Shown here: piece by piece, positions 43,884 through 52,430 of the stretch
Numbering within the stretch: position 1 is the stretch's first letter
Layout: each line of letters begins with the position of its first letter
Source: Aequorivita vladivostokensis
Lineage (GTDB): Bacteria; Bacteroidota; Bacteroidia; Flavobacteriales; Flavobacteriaceae
DNA length: 64,000 nucleotides
Assembly: GCF_000952855.1 (NCBI RefSeq)
Contig: NZ_JSVU01000002.1
Span: forward strand, 372,001-436,000
Reading direction: 5' to 3'
Notes under the pieces: model-generated
Told to the model about the DNA's origin: nothing
The model's input: only the letters and a program-made list of their open reading frames with translations
Databases searched by the model: none
Program-made: the position numbers and the translations under genes

Positions 43884-46800
43884 TTAATTCTTTAAAATCT
43901 TGTAAGTTCCCGTTTGGCCTTCCACGGTTACCTTCATAAGATAGGTTCCGCTGCTAAGACCAGAGATATCAAGTTGCGACGTGGTTGCCTCCAGGCTTCT
44001 ATCCACTACTCGCTGACCTAAAAGATTATAAAGTGAAACTCGCTCAATATTCTTTACGCTTTTTAGGTTCAATATCCCGGTAGTCGGGTTCGGGTAATAA
44101 TTAAAACCTGCGATTGAATTTTCAGATACACCTAAATTGGTTCCGTCTATTACAATATCAGTAACTGCTCCAGAGTTCAGAACAAAAACATAGTATGCCT
44201 GTCCTGCAACAGTTGTGATAGAGGCAGAGGTACCTGGAACACACTGGTTGCTATTCTGTGGTACTAGAACAAGATCAGTCTCTACAGCGTTCTCATCAGG
44301 AGCGGTATAGAAAGTTACGGCACTAGCACCTCCTGGAGTGGTAATGCTTGCCACAGCAGTACCATCGCCAGCAGAAACAAAGTTATACCAAACGCCGTTG
44401 GCACCGGTTAAGTCACAGTTTTGTGGGTTACCATTCTCAGTTGTAGCGGCTGGCATTGCAACAGCAGGATCTGTGTAAGGTAATCCGATTTCATCTACAT
44501 CAATAGAGTTTACAATCATGTCGTTCGGCGGAGGAGTTGGCATACAGCTAACATCTAAAGTGAAATTACCGGTTGCACCCCCAAAGCTGTGGATTAAGAT
44601 ATAATACTGCGTATTTCCATCACTTGCGAAAGTAACTTCCGATTGAAGACCGCAGGAATCATCATTTCCGTCAACGCAAACTAATGCGCCACAAGTTCCA
44701 CTGTAAATGGAAATCTTTGAGTCGAAGTCTGTACCATTACACAAGGATACAGTAATATCACCTGGAAGGCCACTATCGTCGTTTAGAGAGTACCAAACAC
44801 CTGGAGATGTGATAGCAGGACCACAAACAGGCGCTGTGGAATCCACAGTCGCTCCTACCGTAGTGCCCGTAACCGAATCCCCACAGCTAACAGCTATAGC
44901 TCCGCTACAATCGTCATTAGGTAAAGGCTGTGTACAACTAACATCAAGCGTAAAGTTACCCGCATTACTGCCAAACCCTTCTACCATAATATAATAAGTA
45001 GAGGTGCCATCAGAAACGAAGGTTACCTCGCTTTGAAGTCCACAGGCATCATCATTGAAAGCCAACTCATTTGCAAGATCGCAATCGTCAAAAACACGCA
45101 GTGCGGAGTCATAATCGGTACCGCCACCACAAAGGGAGATAGTAACCAATTGTGTTGAACCATTGCCGGTGAATTTATAAAAAACATCTGGAGCAGCATT
45201 ACCACCAGAATCTGTGGCCGTCAAAGTTTCTCCCACAACGCTATCGCCGCATGCCAAAGCAAATGCGTTTGCACAATCGTCGTTTGTAAAGACCGGTGGT
45301 ACACAAATAGACATTGAAAACTGAAGTACTTGCCCAGAATCTCCACCTGCATCATCACACACTTTTAAGTTCCAATAACCGTTAATATCCTCACCTGCAA
45401 ATGCCGTAGCAAAAGCGCCGCCCATTGGCTCATAGGGTCCTACTCCGAAGGGAGCCGTAGCTAGCGTAATGTCAGCCCCTCCATCTTCAAACATAGTTCC
45501 ATTATATCCATTATCAGTACCACCGCCAAGGTCATTGGCAAGTAATAATTCTGTTCCGCTTGGAGAAATTAAGTAAAGATCCAAATCTGCCGAAAAGGTA
45601 TGTGCAATATCTATAGTTATATTTTCCAAAATAGCACCAGAACCGATAGTTCCCATTTCTGAAACAGTTATTGGGATAAGGTTTGGAGCATTTGCACAAT
45701 CTACGGTTGTTGTTCCAGCACCATCTATATCAAAAGGAACCGCAGTGCTGTTATAAGCTGTGCTTGTGCAACTACCGCCACCAGCTGTGGTTACATTTAC
45801 AGTATAATCTTCGGCCTGTCCAAAACCTGAACCAGGCGTACAGGAGTCTGTAGCATAACTGGCCTGGAATCTTTTAATAACTCTTAGTCTGGTTGGACCA
45901 TCTGCAACTCCAGCCGGCACCAGAATGTTTCCAGTAGCTTGCTGGCCATCTGTACCTGTAGATCCAAATATGGTTCCAATTTCATAACGCTCACTTGCAT
46001 TATCTAAAATACCATCTTGGTTCCAATCTATAAAAACGGTAAAGCTATTGGTAAAACCGCCTCCCGTATTTCCTTCAAGTGCTATGGGGTACGACATACC
46101 TTCTTCCATATCGCCCTCGATAGCGGTAAAATCCTCGTGAGCTGGCGACCCATCCAAAACCGGATCACTAACATTGCTAATGCCCGCAACCTCAACTAGC
46201 GTGATTGGCTCTACACCTGAGTTGAATTCCAACGGTCCACAGTAAGGATCTGGGAAGGGGCCTCCGCCGCCTACTTCTTCTCCTACTACATTAAATACTA
46301 GGTGCATATCTGGAAAACCTATGGTTGTTACATCAGTTGGAGTAGCTGCGCCACAGAATGCTGACTGAATATAAGTCGGAGAATTTTGTCCGGCGGCATT
46401 GGAACCGGGATAAAAATCTGCCGTATTCGTAAAGTCAGGCGAAAAAAGTTCCATTACCATTACCTCACCGGCAGGAATGGTAGCGCTTAAAGGAACTGAA
46501 ACAACCGTCCCGTTATCTGCCGCCGAAGAAGCATAGTCAGCCGTTCCTTGCAGCGTAAGTGTTCCCCCTGGTAAACCAGTTGGGGATGAATAAATGTTTA
46601 TAGTAACAGTAAGTCCTGTAGATTCCTCAACACCGAATTCAGCGGAAGTAACCTCGAAATCTCCAGCAATTCCAAAATCATTGGCTAAGTCAAAATCGCG
46701 AAAAAAACTGTCGTCACCACCAGGACAAGCCACAGAATTATTCGGAACTATGTTTTGGGAAACACTTTGTGTGATAACAACCGGAGCCATATTATTGAAC

Positions 46801-46979
46801 AAAACGTTATCGACATTTGGAACATTTCTATTTAATGGTCCTTGTTCCGCACCCGCAGAAACCTTTTTGCCTGTCACATTGTTCCTACTATAAGAAAATG
46901 TGTCAGATTGAATAAACTGCGCTTCCATGGTGGTAAGAAAGCCACAAAGCATAAAAATAAGTAGTGTAAATTTTTTCAT
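43884..46979 (-). CDS. Large T9SS-secreted protein with GEVED, P-type and repeat domains
   Basis: A secreted or surface protein of 1031 residues. After the signal peptide (cleavage after MEAQ) the order is: a region of about 220 residues; a GEVED domain (FIDWNQDGILDNASERYEIG, ends FGQAEDYTVNV); a proprotein-convertase P-like domain (IDIAHTFSADLDLYLISPSG); two similar repeats of about 120 residues, each starting NDDC and ending NFTLDVSC; a further beta domain; and the type A sorting tail of about 75 residues (YYPNPTTGILNLKS, SLYNLLGQRV, GLSSGTYLMKVTV, KILKN). The tail marks it for the type IX secretion system. The last 215 residues are about 85% identical to those of the next gene. No catalytic residues seen; adhesion is a guess. 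Confidence 0.93.
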   Translation of the reverse strand: MKKFTLLIFMLCGFLTTMEAQFIQSDTFSYSRNNVTGKKVSAGAEQGPLNRNVPNVDNVLFNNMAPVVITQSVSQNIVPNNSVACPGGDDSFFRDFDLANDFGIAGDFEVTSAEFGVEESTGLTVTINIYSSPTGLPGGTLTLQGTADYASSAADNGTVVSVPLSATIPAGEVMVMELFSPDFTNTADFYPGSNAAGQNSPTYIQSAFCGAATPTDVTTIGFPDMHLVFNVVGEEVGGGGPFPDPYCGPLEFNSGVEPITLVEVAGISNVSDPVLDGSPAHEDFTAIEGDMEEGMSYPIALEGNTGGGFTNSFTVFIDWNQDGILDNASERYEIGTIFGSTGTDGQQATGNILVPAGVADGPTRLRVIKRFQASYATDSCTPGSGFGQAEDYTVNVTTAGGGSCTSTAYNSTAVPFDIDGAGTTTVDCANAPNLIPITVSEMGTIGSGAILENITIDIAHTFSADLDLYLISPSGTELLLANDLGGGTDNGYNGTMFEDGGADITLATAPFGVGPYEPMGGAFATAFAGEDINGYWNLKVCDDAGGDSGQVLQFSMSICVPPVFTNDDCANAFALACGDSVVGETLTATDSGGNAAPDVFYKFTGNGSTQLVTISLCGGGTDYDSALRVFDDCDLANELAFNDDACGLQSEVTFVSDGTSTYYIMVEGFGSNAGNFTLDVSCTQPLPNDDCSGAIAVSCGDSVTGTTVGATVDSTAPVCGPAITSPGVWYSLNDDSGLPGDITVSLCNGTDFDSKISIYSGTCGALVCVDGNDDSCGLQSEVTFASDGNTQYYILIHSFGGATGNFTLDVSCMPTPPPNDMIVNSIDVDEIGLPYTDPAVAMPAATTENGNPQNCDLTGANGVWYNFVSAGDGTAVASITTPGGASAVTFYTAPDENAVETDLVLVPQNSNQCVPGTSASITTVAGQAYYVFVLNSGAVTDIVIDGTNLGVSENSIAGFNYYPNPTTGILNLKSVKNIERVSLYNLLGQRVVDRSLEATTSQLDISGLSSGTYLMKVTVEGQTGTYKILKN

Positions 46980-47016
46980 TAAAAATATAATTTAAGTTAG
47001 TAATTGATTTATGGAT

Positions 47017-47047
47017 TAAAACTATTCTAAAAAAAGAACTTTACAAA
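47017..47047 (-). promoter_or_regulatory. Promoter of the first T9SS cargo gene
   Basis: On the minus strand: TTTG (47047-47044), 19 bases, TAGTTTTA (47024-47017). This is the Bacteroidetes pattern with the last G of the -7 box replaced by A, the same variant as in front of the second T9SS gene. Confidence 0.5.
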
Positions 47048-47173
47048 ACATTAGGCAATAAGAATTGACATCTCAGAAATTACCTTGAAAACCGATCCAT
47101 TGAACTTTTGGGAGAAAACATTTAATACTCCTTCTTGCGAACCGGATGGTTCCCAAACACTTCAAAATAATTT

Positions 47174-47207
47174 AAAAAAAAACCACCCGTAAATCACGGG
47201 TGGTTCT
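47174..47207 (-). terminator. Hairpin terminator of the second T9SS cargo gene
   Basis: Ten-base arms (47181-47190 and 47196-47205) with A/T runs; on the minus strand it follows the gene ending at 47230. The remainder of the 250-base spacer shows nothing besides the promoter at 47017-47047. Confidence 0.8.
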
Positions 47208-47229
47208 TTATTAAATAATTAAAATAAAC

Positions 47230-50200
47230 CTAGTCTTTAAGTACTTTATAAGTACCTATCTGTCCATTAACGGTAACTTTCATTATATAAGTTCCGCTAC
47301 TTAGTCCAGAAATATCAACCTGTGCAGCTGTAGAATCAAGAGTATTGTCCTTCACTCGTTGGCCCAGTAGGTTATAAAGTGAAACTTGTTCTATATTATC
47401 CACACTACGTAGGTTAAGTACTCCCGTAGTTGGGTTAGGATAATAGCTGAAACCTGCTATTGAATTTTCAGAAACACCCAGGTTGGTACCGTCTATAACG
47501 ATATCTGTAATAGCCCCAGTGTTTAATACGAAAACATAATACGCCTGACCAGCAACAGTTGAAATAGATGCTGAGGTACCAGGCACACACTGGTTGCTGT
47601 TCTGAGGAACCAGAACAAGGTCGGTTTCAGTGGCATTTTCATCTGGTGCGGTATAGAAAGTTACAGAACTAGCTCCGCCTGGAGTAGTAATGGAAGCAGT
47701 TGCTGTACCATCACCTTCTGGAACAAAATTATACCAAACACCATTTGCTCCCGTTAGGTCACAACCCGAAGGATTTCCGTCTTCAACGGTAGCCGCAGGC
47801 ATGTGAACTCCTGGATCGGTGTAAGGGAAACCTATTTCATCAACATCAATAGAATTTACTATCATATCGTTTGGCGGAGGCGATAAAGCACAAGTTACGT
47901 CAGCTTCCCATCCGGCTCTTGGTACAGAACTGTCGCTCATAAATACAAAGGTCAATGCACCACTTGGATGGCTAGATGTAAATGGACCAGGAATAGAAGT
48001 TCCGTAAAAACCACCTGCAGGGAATCCACTATTTGTCGGTGGATTTCCGCTGGAAATTAATGGAGACGATGCGTCTGGACCGTCGTACACATATAATGCA
48101 TCCCAGTTTGCCTCCACATCAAAAGCCGTAAAAGTAACCGTTACTTGCTCACCTGGATTCACAGGAGTTATTGTAGTGGTAACATTTTCACTATTCTGAT
48201 AGTCGCCAGTTGGGCCTCCAGTATCATAGAACTTACCGCCGCAAGCAGGTGGGGTAGCAAAGCTGACCGGTCCTGCTAACTGGCTCAATCCATCTGAATC
48301 GCAATCTGCAACCACGTAAAAATCATAACTAAGACCTCCATCTAAGCCGGTAGCTGTAGCAGTGGTTGTACCTGCAGGCACAGTTCCGGTAGCAACTGGT
48401 GGATCGGTCATAGGGTTATCGCCTTGAAGGAATACATACCAGATATAGCCGTTGCTCGCGTTAGGCTCTGCATCCCAAGATAGATCAGCTGAATCTGCAG
48501 CTATATTGGTAACAGCAAGGTTTGTTGGTTCAGGACACGCTGGAGGAGGAAGAGTTTCCCCTATGGATGCCCAAGCTACCTGTGTAGTAGCCTCAGGCGT
48601 CACTATTGGTCCGATTAAGGTCGTGTTTCCTGTGGCCAAATCAACCGAACGCCATTCTGCAGCGAATGTTGTTCCATTAAATGCAGCCATATAAACCATG
48701 TCGGTTGTGGGATCATAACACATACCTTGACCAAAATTGGCATCAAAACCTATATTTCCTATAGCAGTAGCTGTAGCTGTAGCAAGGTCTATCGAGTAGA
48801 AGGTTTGGTTTACAAGCTCATAGGTATAACCAACGCCAGCTCCATCAATCGCAAGCGCGATAGGAAGATCCGAAGGATTAATTCCTGTAGCACCCACTAG
48901 TGTAGAAGAGATTGCAACCGGATCAATGGTGTAAAGATCAGCGCCTTGTATGGCATAGAGCGTACCAGTGGTACGATCAAATTCCATACCTACCCAATCT
49001 CCTGGTATATTGCCTAATAAAGTATAGAAACCAGAAACCACATCAAAAGAATAGAATTGACCTCCGTTATCAAGTACGTAACCGGTTGTTGGATTGGCTG
49101 GATCAATTGCACCAGCATTTTCAAAATTCACTGTTATTGGTGACGTTCCAAAAACCTCTGTAGTTCCAGGTGATGCCACTCCAAAACCAATAAGGTCTTG
49201 GTTGGAATTGTTGATACCGTAAACGGTTGTGAGCGGTCCGGGACCACCCCCACCAATAGGCTCGCACTGACCGCTAAAGGTATAAACTACCTCTTGAGCT
49301 GGATCGTCAATTGCCCAGGTACCTACTGTAGAATCAAATTTTGCATATGGTTCGCCCTCCACTGGGATATCATCTGTATATTCCCAGAAAACAGTACCCT
49401 GATTTGTTGCGGTGCCCATGCTAACTTCTATCCAATAGGTAGTATCAGATCCTGCATCTCCATCAAAAGTAAATGGCGTCACTGCCAAACTGGTCATGAA
49501 TTGAAATGCAATCGGATTCGCCCAAGGCCCAGAACTCAAAATAGTGGGAACCACAGTTTCACTGCCTATCACAGCACCAGGCAAACCACCAGCATCGTCA
49601 TAATAAACTATATTTGCTGTAATTGGTGGATCTTCCGGAGCGAAGGTAAGGAATGGGACCTCTATAGTATCTAAAACGAAGTCTTCTCCTGCAGCCACGA
49701 CGATATCGGCAGCTGTTTTAAAGGTGGAATCTACGGAAGAACCAGAACCTCCACCGGCAACTGATCCAAAAGGATGATCTTGGGCACAGGCAGCACCACC
49801 ACCTCCACCACCTCCGGCAGAAAGTACTTCAACTTCCCATCCACAAGTGTTTACGACAGCTGTGGCGTTAAATTCAAAGGTTAATGCTCCTGATGTAGAA
49901 GTAAAAATCGCAGAGCCGTTTGCAGCAATCATTCCTGCCAGTTCATCTGTAGTAGCATTTAAATTGCTATCATATAATTGAGGAGAACTGGTGTCTGGCC
50001 CATCATATATGTTTAAGAAGTCGAAATTTCCAAAAACTCTAAATGATAAAAACTCTACTGATAAATCGGTTCCTGTTAATGTAGTGGTAGTAACACAGCC
50101 ACAATTAGGATAATCACCAGGATCCCCAGAAGAAGTTACAGAACAGTCGCCCCCTGGCCCTCCATTGGTACCATCAGATGGATCATAAAAGAAATCTCCC

Positions 50201-50790
50201 GTGGATACTGCAAAAGTTTCTGTTGCACCAGCTGTTGGAATTATCGCGGCAAGAGGATTTCTATTGTAAACCGTTGATGTATTTTCTACACTTACATTTT
50301 GGCCTTGTTGAGAAGCGGCAAAAACCTCTTGTTGCTCTAAAGAAGTAAGCGCCTCGGGGGCCAGAAATAATGGTTGTCTCTGCGCACTTTGAGCAGCCCT
50401 TTGCTGTGTAGAAGCTACTAATTTTCGTGCCTGTTCAGAATTATCTTTAACTGCCGAGGGTACAAATAATGGCACAAATTGATCTCTAGAAGCATTGATT
50501 CCAGTATTATTGCTAACCCCATTTCGAGAGTTGGCTGGAGCCTGGCTACTAAAATAGGAACGTAAAATTCGCTGTTCCTCCTGCGAAAAATATTCAGAAA
50601 CAGCGCCATGGCGTTTTCCTAAATTTTGATACCTAGCCAAGAGCTCCTGCAAGGAGGCCACGGGCTTTTTTTGCATCTCTACATTCGTAGTGCCAGAAAT
50701 GGACTTTGAGTTAGAGGGTTGAGTAACTTGGGCATTCATCGTTAGCGCGAGCATACCGACAAAAAGCCCAACAATAGTACTTTTTCTCAT
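47230..50790 (-). CDS. Large T9SS-secreted protein with CUB-like and fibronectin domains
   Basis: A secreted protein of 1186 residues with a signal peptide (cleavage after MNAQ). Order of regions: a Gln-rich helical start (about 25-165); a CUB-like domain (FDFLNIYDGPDTSSPQLYDS); a Gly-rich linker; a beta domain; a propeller-like region (TTVYGINNSNQDLIGFGVAS, RTTGTLYAIQGADLYTIDP); a fibronectin type III domain (CPEPTNLAVTNIAADSADLS); a second CUB-like domain (WDALYVYDGPDASSPLI); then the 215-residue tail shared with the preceding gene, ending in a type A sorting signal (GLSSGTYIMKVTV, KVLKD). It is exported by T9SS. Its role may be adhesion or polymer binding; there are no protease motifs. Confidence 0.93.
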   Translation of the reverse strand: MRKSTIVGLFVGMLALTMNAQVTQPSNSKSISGTTNVEMQKKPVASLQELLARYQNLGKRHGAVSEYFSQEEQRILRSYFSSQAPANSRNGVSNNTGINASRDQFVPLFVPSAVKDNSEQARKLVASTQQRAAQSAQRQPLFLAPEALTSLEQQEVFAASQQGQNVSVENTSTVYNRNPLAAIIPTAGATETFAVSTGDFFYDPSDGTNGGPGGDCSVTSSGDPGDYPNCGCVTTTTLTGTDLSVEFLSFRVFGNFDFLNIYDGPDTSSPQLYDSNLNATTDELAGMIAANGSAIFTSTSGALTFEFNATAVVNTCGWEVEVLSAGGGGGGGAACAQDHPFGSVAGGGSGSSVDSTFKTAADIVVAAGEDFVLDTIEVPFLTFAPEDPPITANIVYYDDAGGLPGAVIGSETVVPTILSSGPWANPIAFQFMTSLAVTPFTFDGDAGSDTTYWIEVSMGTATNQGTVFWEYTDDIPVEGEPYAKFDSTVGTWAIDDPAQEVVYTFSGQCEPIGGGGPGPLTTVYGINNSNQDLIGFGVASPGTTEVFGTSPITVNFENAGAIDPANPTTGYVLDNGGQFYSFDVVSGFYTLLGNIPGDWVGMEFDRTTGTLYAIQGADLYTIDPVAISSTLVGATGINPSDLPIALAIDGAGVGYTYELVNQTFYSIDLATATATAIGNIGFDANFGQGMCYDPTTDMVYMAAFNGTTFAAEWRSVDLATGNTTLIGPIVTPEATTQVAWASIGETLPPPACPEPTNLAVTNIAADSADLSWDAEPNASNGYIWYVFLQGDNPMTDPPVATGTVPAGTTTATATGLDGGLSYDFYVVADCDSDGLSQLAGPVSFATPPACGGKFYDTGGPTGDYQNSENVTTTITPVNPGEQVTVTFTAFDVEANWDALYVYDGPDASSPLISSGNPPTNSGFPAGGFYGTSIPGPFTSSHPSGALTFVFMSDSSVPRAGWEADVTCALSPPPNDMIVNSIDVDEIGFPYTDPGVHMPAATVEDGNPSGCDLTGANGVWYNFVPEGDGTATASITTPGGASSVTFYTAPDENATETDLVLVPQNSNQCVPGTSASISTVAGQAYYVFVLNTGAITDIVIDGTNLGVSENSIAGFSYYPNPTTGVLNLRSVDNIEQVSLYNLLGQRVKDNTLDSTAAQVDISGLSSGTYIMKVTVNGQIGTYKVLKD

Positions 50791-50818
50791 AATTTGATAA
50801 TTTTAGTTAATAATTGAC

Positions 50819-50849
50819 TAAAAGTATCTAAAATAATGTTAATATCAAA
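50819..50849 (-). promoter_or_regulatory. Promoter of the second T9SS cargo gene
   Basis: On the minus strand: TTTG (50849-50846), 19 bases, TACTTTTA (50826-50819), about 28 bases before the ATG. Confidence 0.5.
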
Positions 50850-50906
50850 TATTTTTAGCAACTACTTTCGGACTGTCGATAAAAAATATTCTCTATTCAG
50901 AAGCCT

Positions 50907-51154
50907 ATGAATAAAATAAATGTGTTTAGAAATAATGACGAAGATTTTATTTTAAACAGAAATTCTATTTCTGATTATTTCCGTAGTTTTTATCAATTAA
51001 CTGTAAATCAAAATGTTCCACCGGGATAGATTTACCGGAAGAGAATTTCTTGTCAACCAAAAATATTATTCGTGACTTCCCTATAAATATTACCTATTTA
51101 TGGCTCTATTTTGGTGAGCCATACATCTCATTCTTTAGTGTTAGGAGCAAGTGA
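50907..51154 (+). other. Possible small or broken gene in an AT-rich gap
   Basis: The 588-base gap at 50791-51378 is AT-rich and has no established gene. In it, an ATG frame at 50907-51029 gives 40 residues (MNKINVFRNNDEDFILNRNS, then SDYFRSFYQL), and a second frame, open to 51154, continues with IDLPEENFLSTKN and DFPINITYLWLYFGEPYISF. Together they look like one short gene broken by a frameshift, but random AT-rich sequence could also give this. No family was recognised. A terminator for fabI (51329-51360) occupies the end of the gap. Confidence 0.2.
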
Positions 51155-51328
51155 GAGCTCAAATAGAACTAAAAAACTCCGAGAATTCAGAATCTTAAAG
51201 CCTTTTGAATAAGCTTCCGCTTAATAGGGAAACAGGCTGCAATAATCTATTATTTCTTTTTGATGATCTGAAATTTACAGTGTTTTTAATAAATATTTTA
51301 TGCCGCAAACCTTGAAATGAATCCAAAA

Positions 51329-51360
51329 AAAAACTCTTGCTGTTTCCAACAAGAGTTTTT
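51329..51360 (-). terminator. Hairpin terminator of fabI
   Basis: Perfect 11-base arms (51329-51339 and 51350-51360) with A/T runs; on the minus strand it follows the fabI stop codon. Confidence 0.8.
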
Positions 51361-51378
51361 CAATTTATAAATCATCTT

Positions 51379-52197
51379 TTATTCGCCGTCCACAAAGGCC
51401 TGCATCACGGCATCACTAACGCCCATATTGGAGAAGCCGCCGTCGTTGTATAAATTTTGAAGCGTTACCCGTTTGGTCAAATCGCTGAACATGGCAACCG
51501 TGTAGTTGGCACAATCCAGTGCGGTTGCATTGCCCAAGGGAGACATTTTATCTGCATAGCTTATAAAGCCGTCAAAGCCTTTTACGCCTTGGCCCGCCGT
51601 AGTTGGGGTGGGCGATTGCGAAATGGTATTTACACGCACCTTTTTATCCCTTCCGAAGAAATATCCAAAGCTGCGCGCAATGCTTTCCAGATAGGCTTTG
51701 TTGTCTGCCATATCGTTATAATCTGGGAATACGCGCTGCGAAGCCATATAGGTGAGCGCGACGATGCTCCCCCACTCGTTCATTGCGTCTTTTTGATAGA
51801 GCACCTGCATGGTTTTGTGAAAAGACACCGCGGAAATATCCCAACCTTTATGGGTAAAGTCATAATTTTGATTGGTATAATGATTGCCTTTGCGAACATT
51901 TACCGACATCCCAATGGAATGCAAAACGAAGTCCAGTTTGCCGCCCAAAATCTCGGTTGCCTTGGCCACCAAGTTTTCAAGATCTTCTATACTCGTAGCA
52001 TCGGCAGGAATAACTTCTGAATTGGTTTTTTCGGCAAGTTCATTTATAGTTCCCATGCGCAACGCAATTGGCGCGTTGGTGAGTACAAACTTCCCTCCTT
52101 CTTCGTGAACGCGCTCTGCCGTTTTCCAAGCAATTGAATTTTCGTCCAAGGCTCCAAAGATGATTCCCCGTTTTCCTTTTAGTAAATTATAAGACAT
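51379..52197 (-). CDS. fabI: Enoyl-[acyl-carrier-protein] reductase (NADH)
   Basis: The reductase of the last step of each fatty acid elongation cycle. It has 272 residues with the FabI variant of the SDR fold: LLKGKRGIIFGALDENSIAW at the NAD site, DFVLHSIGMSVNVRKGNHY, the active-site region VALTYMASQRVFPDYNDMADNKAYL with Tyr and Lys, and VNTISQSPTPTTAGQGVKG. Sequences of this type are the target of triclosan in other bacteria. It follows recN on the same strand after a spacer with two heptamer arrays. Confidence 0.96.
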   Translation of the reverse strand: MSYNLLKGKRGIIFGALDENSIAWKTAERVHEEGGKFVLTNAPIALRMGTINELAEKTNSEVIPADATSIEDLENLVAKATEILGGKLDFVLHSIGMSVNVRKGNHYTNQNYDFTHKGWDISAVSFHKTMQVLYQKDAMNEWGSIVALTYMASQRVFPDYNDMADNKAYLESIARSFGYFFGRDKKVRVNTISQSPTPTTAGQGVKGFDGFISYADKMSPLGNATALDCANYTVAMFSDLTKRVTLQNLYNDGGFSNMGVSDAVMQAFVDGE

Positions 52198-52233
52198 GTT
52201 TTAAATGTTTGTGGTTAATGGTTTCTTGTGAAC

Positions 52234-52282
52234 TGTTTGTTGTTTGTTGTTTGGTGTTTGGTGTTTAGTGTTTGGTGTTTTG
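52234..52282. repeat. Seven copies of a TGTTTGG-type heptamer
   Basis: Seven tandem 7-base units (TGTTTGT, TGTTTGG, TGTTTAG variants) upstream of fabI. A different heptamer array follows at 52321. Confidence 0.9.
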
Positions 52283-52320
52283 ATGCTAATCTGTTCATTA
52301 AATATATTGAAATTCCAAAT

Positions 52321-52412
52321 CGACTACCGACTACCGACTACCGACTACCGACTACCGACTACCGACTACCGACTACCGACTACCGACTACCGACTACCGA
52401 CTACCGACTACC
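52321..52412. repeat. Thirteen perfect copies of CGACTAC
   Basis: 92 bases of perfect 7-base periodicity (13.1 copies of CGACTAC) in the recN-fabI spacer, 19 bases from the recN stop codon. Perfect identity of so many units points to recent expansion or active slippage. The open frames across it only reflect the repeat. Confidence 0.97.
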
Positions 52413-52430
52413 AAAAAGTAAAGATACATT

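Noticed and set aside
52321-52412. CRISPR-like array
   Set aside because: The 7-base units are adjacent, with no spacers, and no cas genes are nearby.
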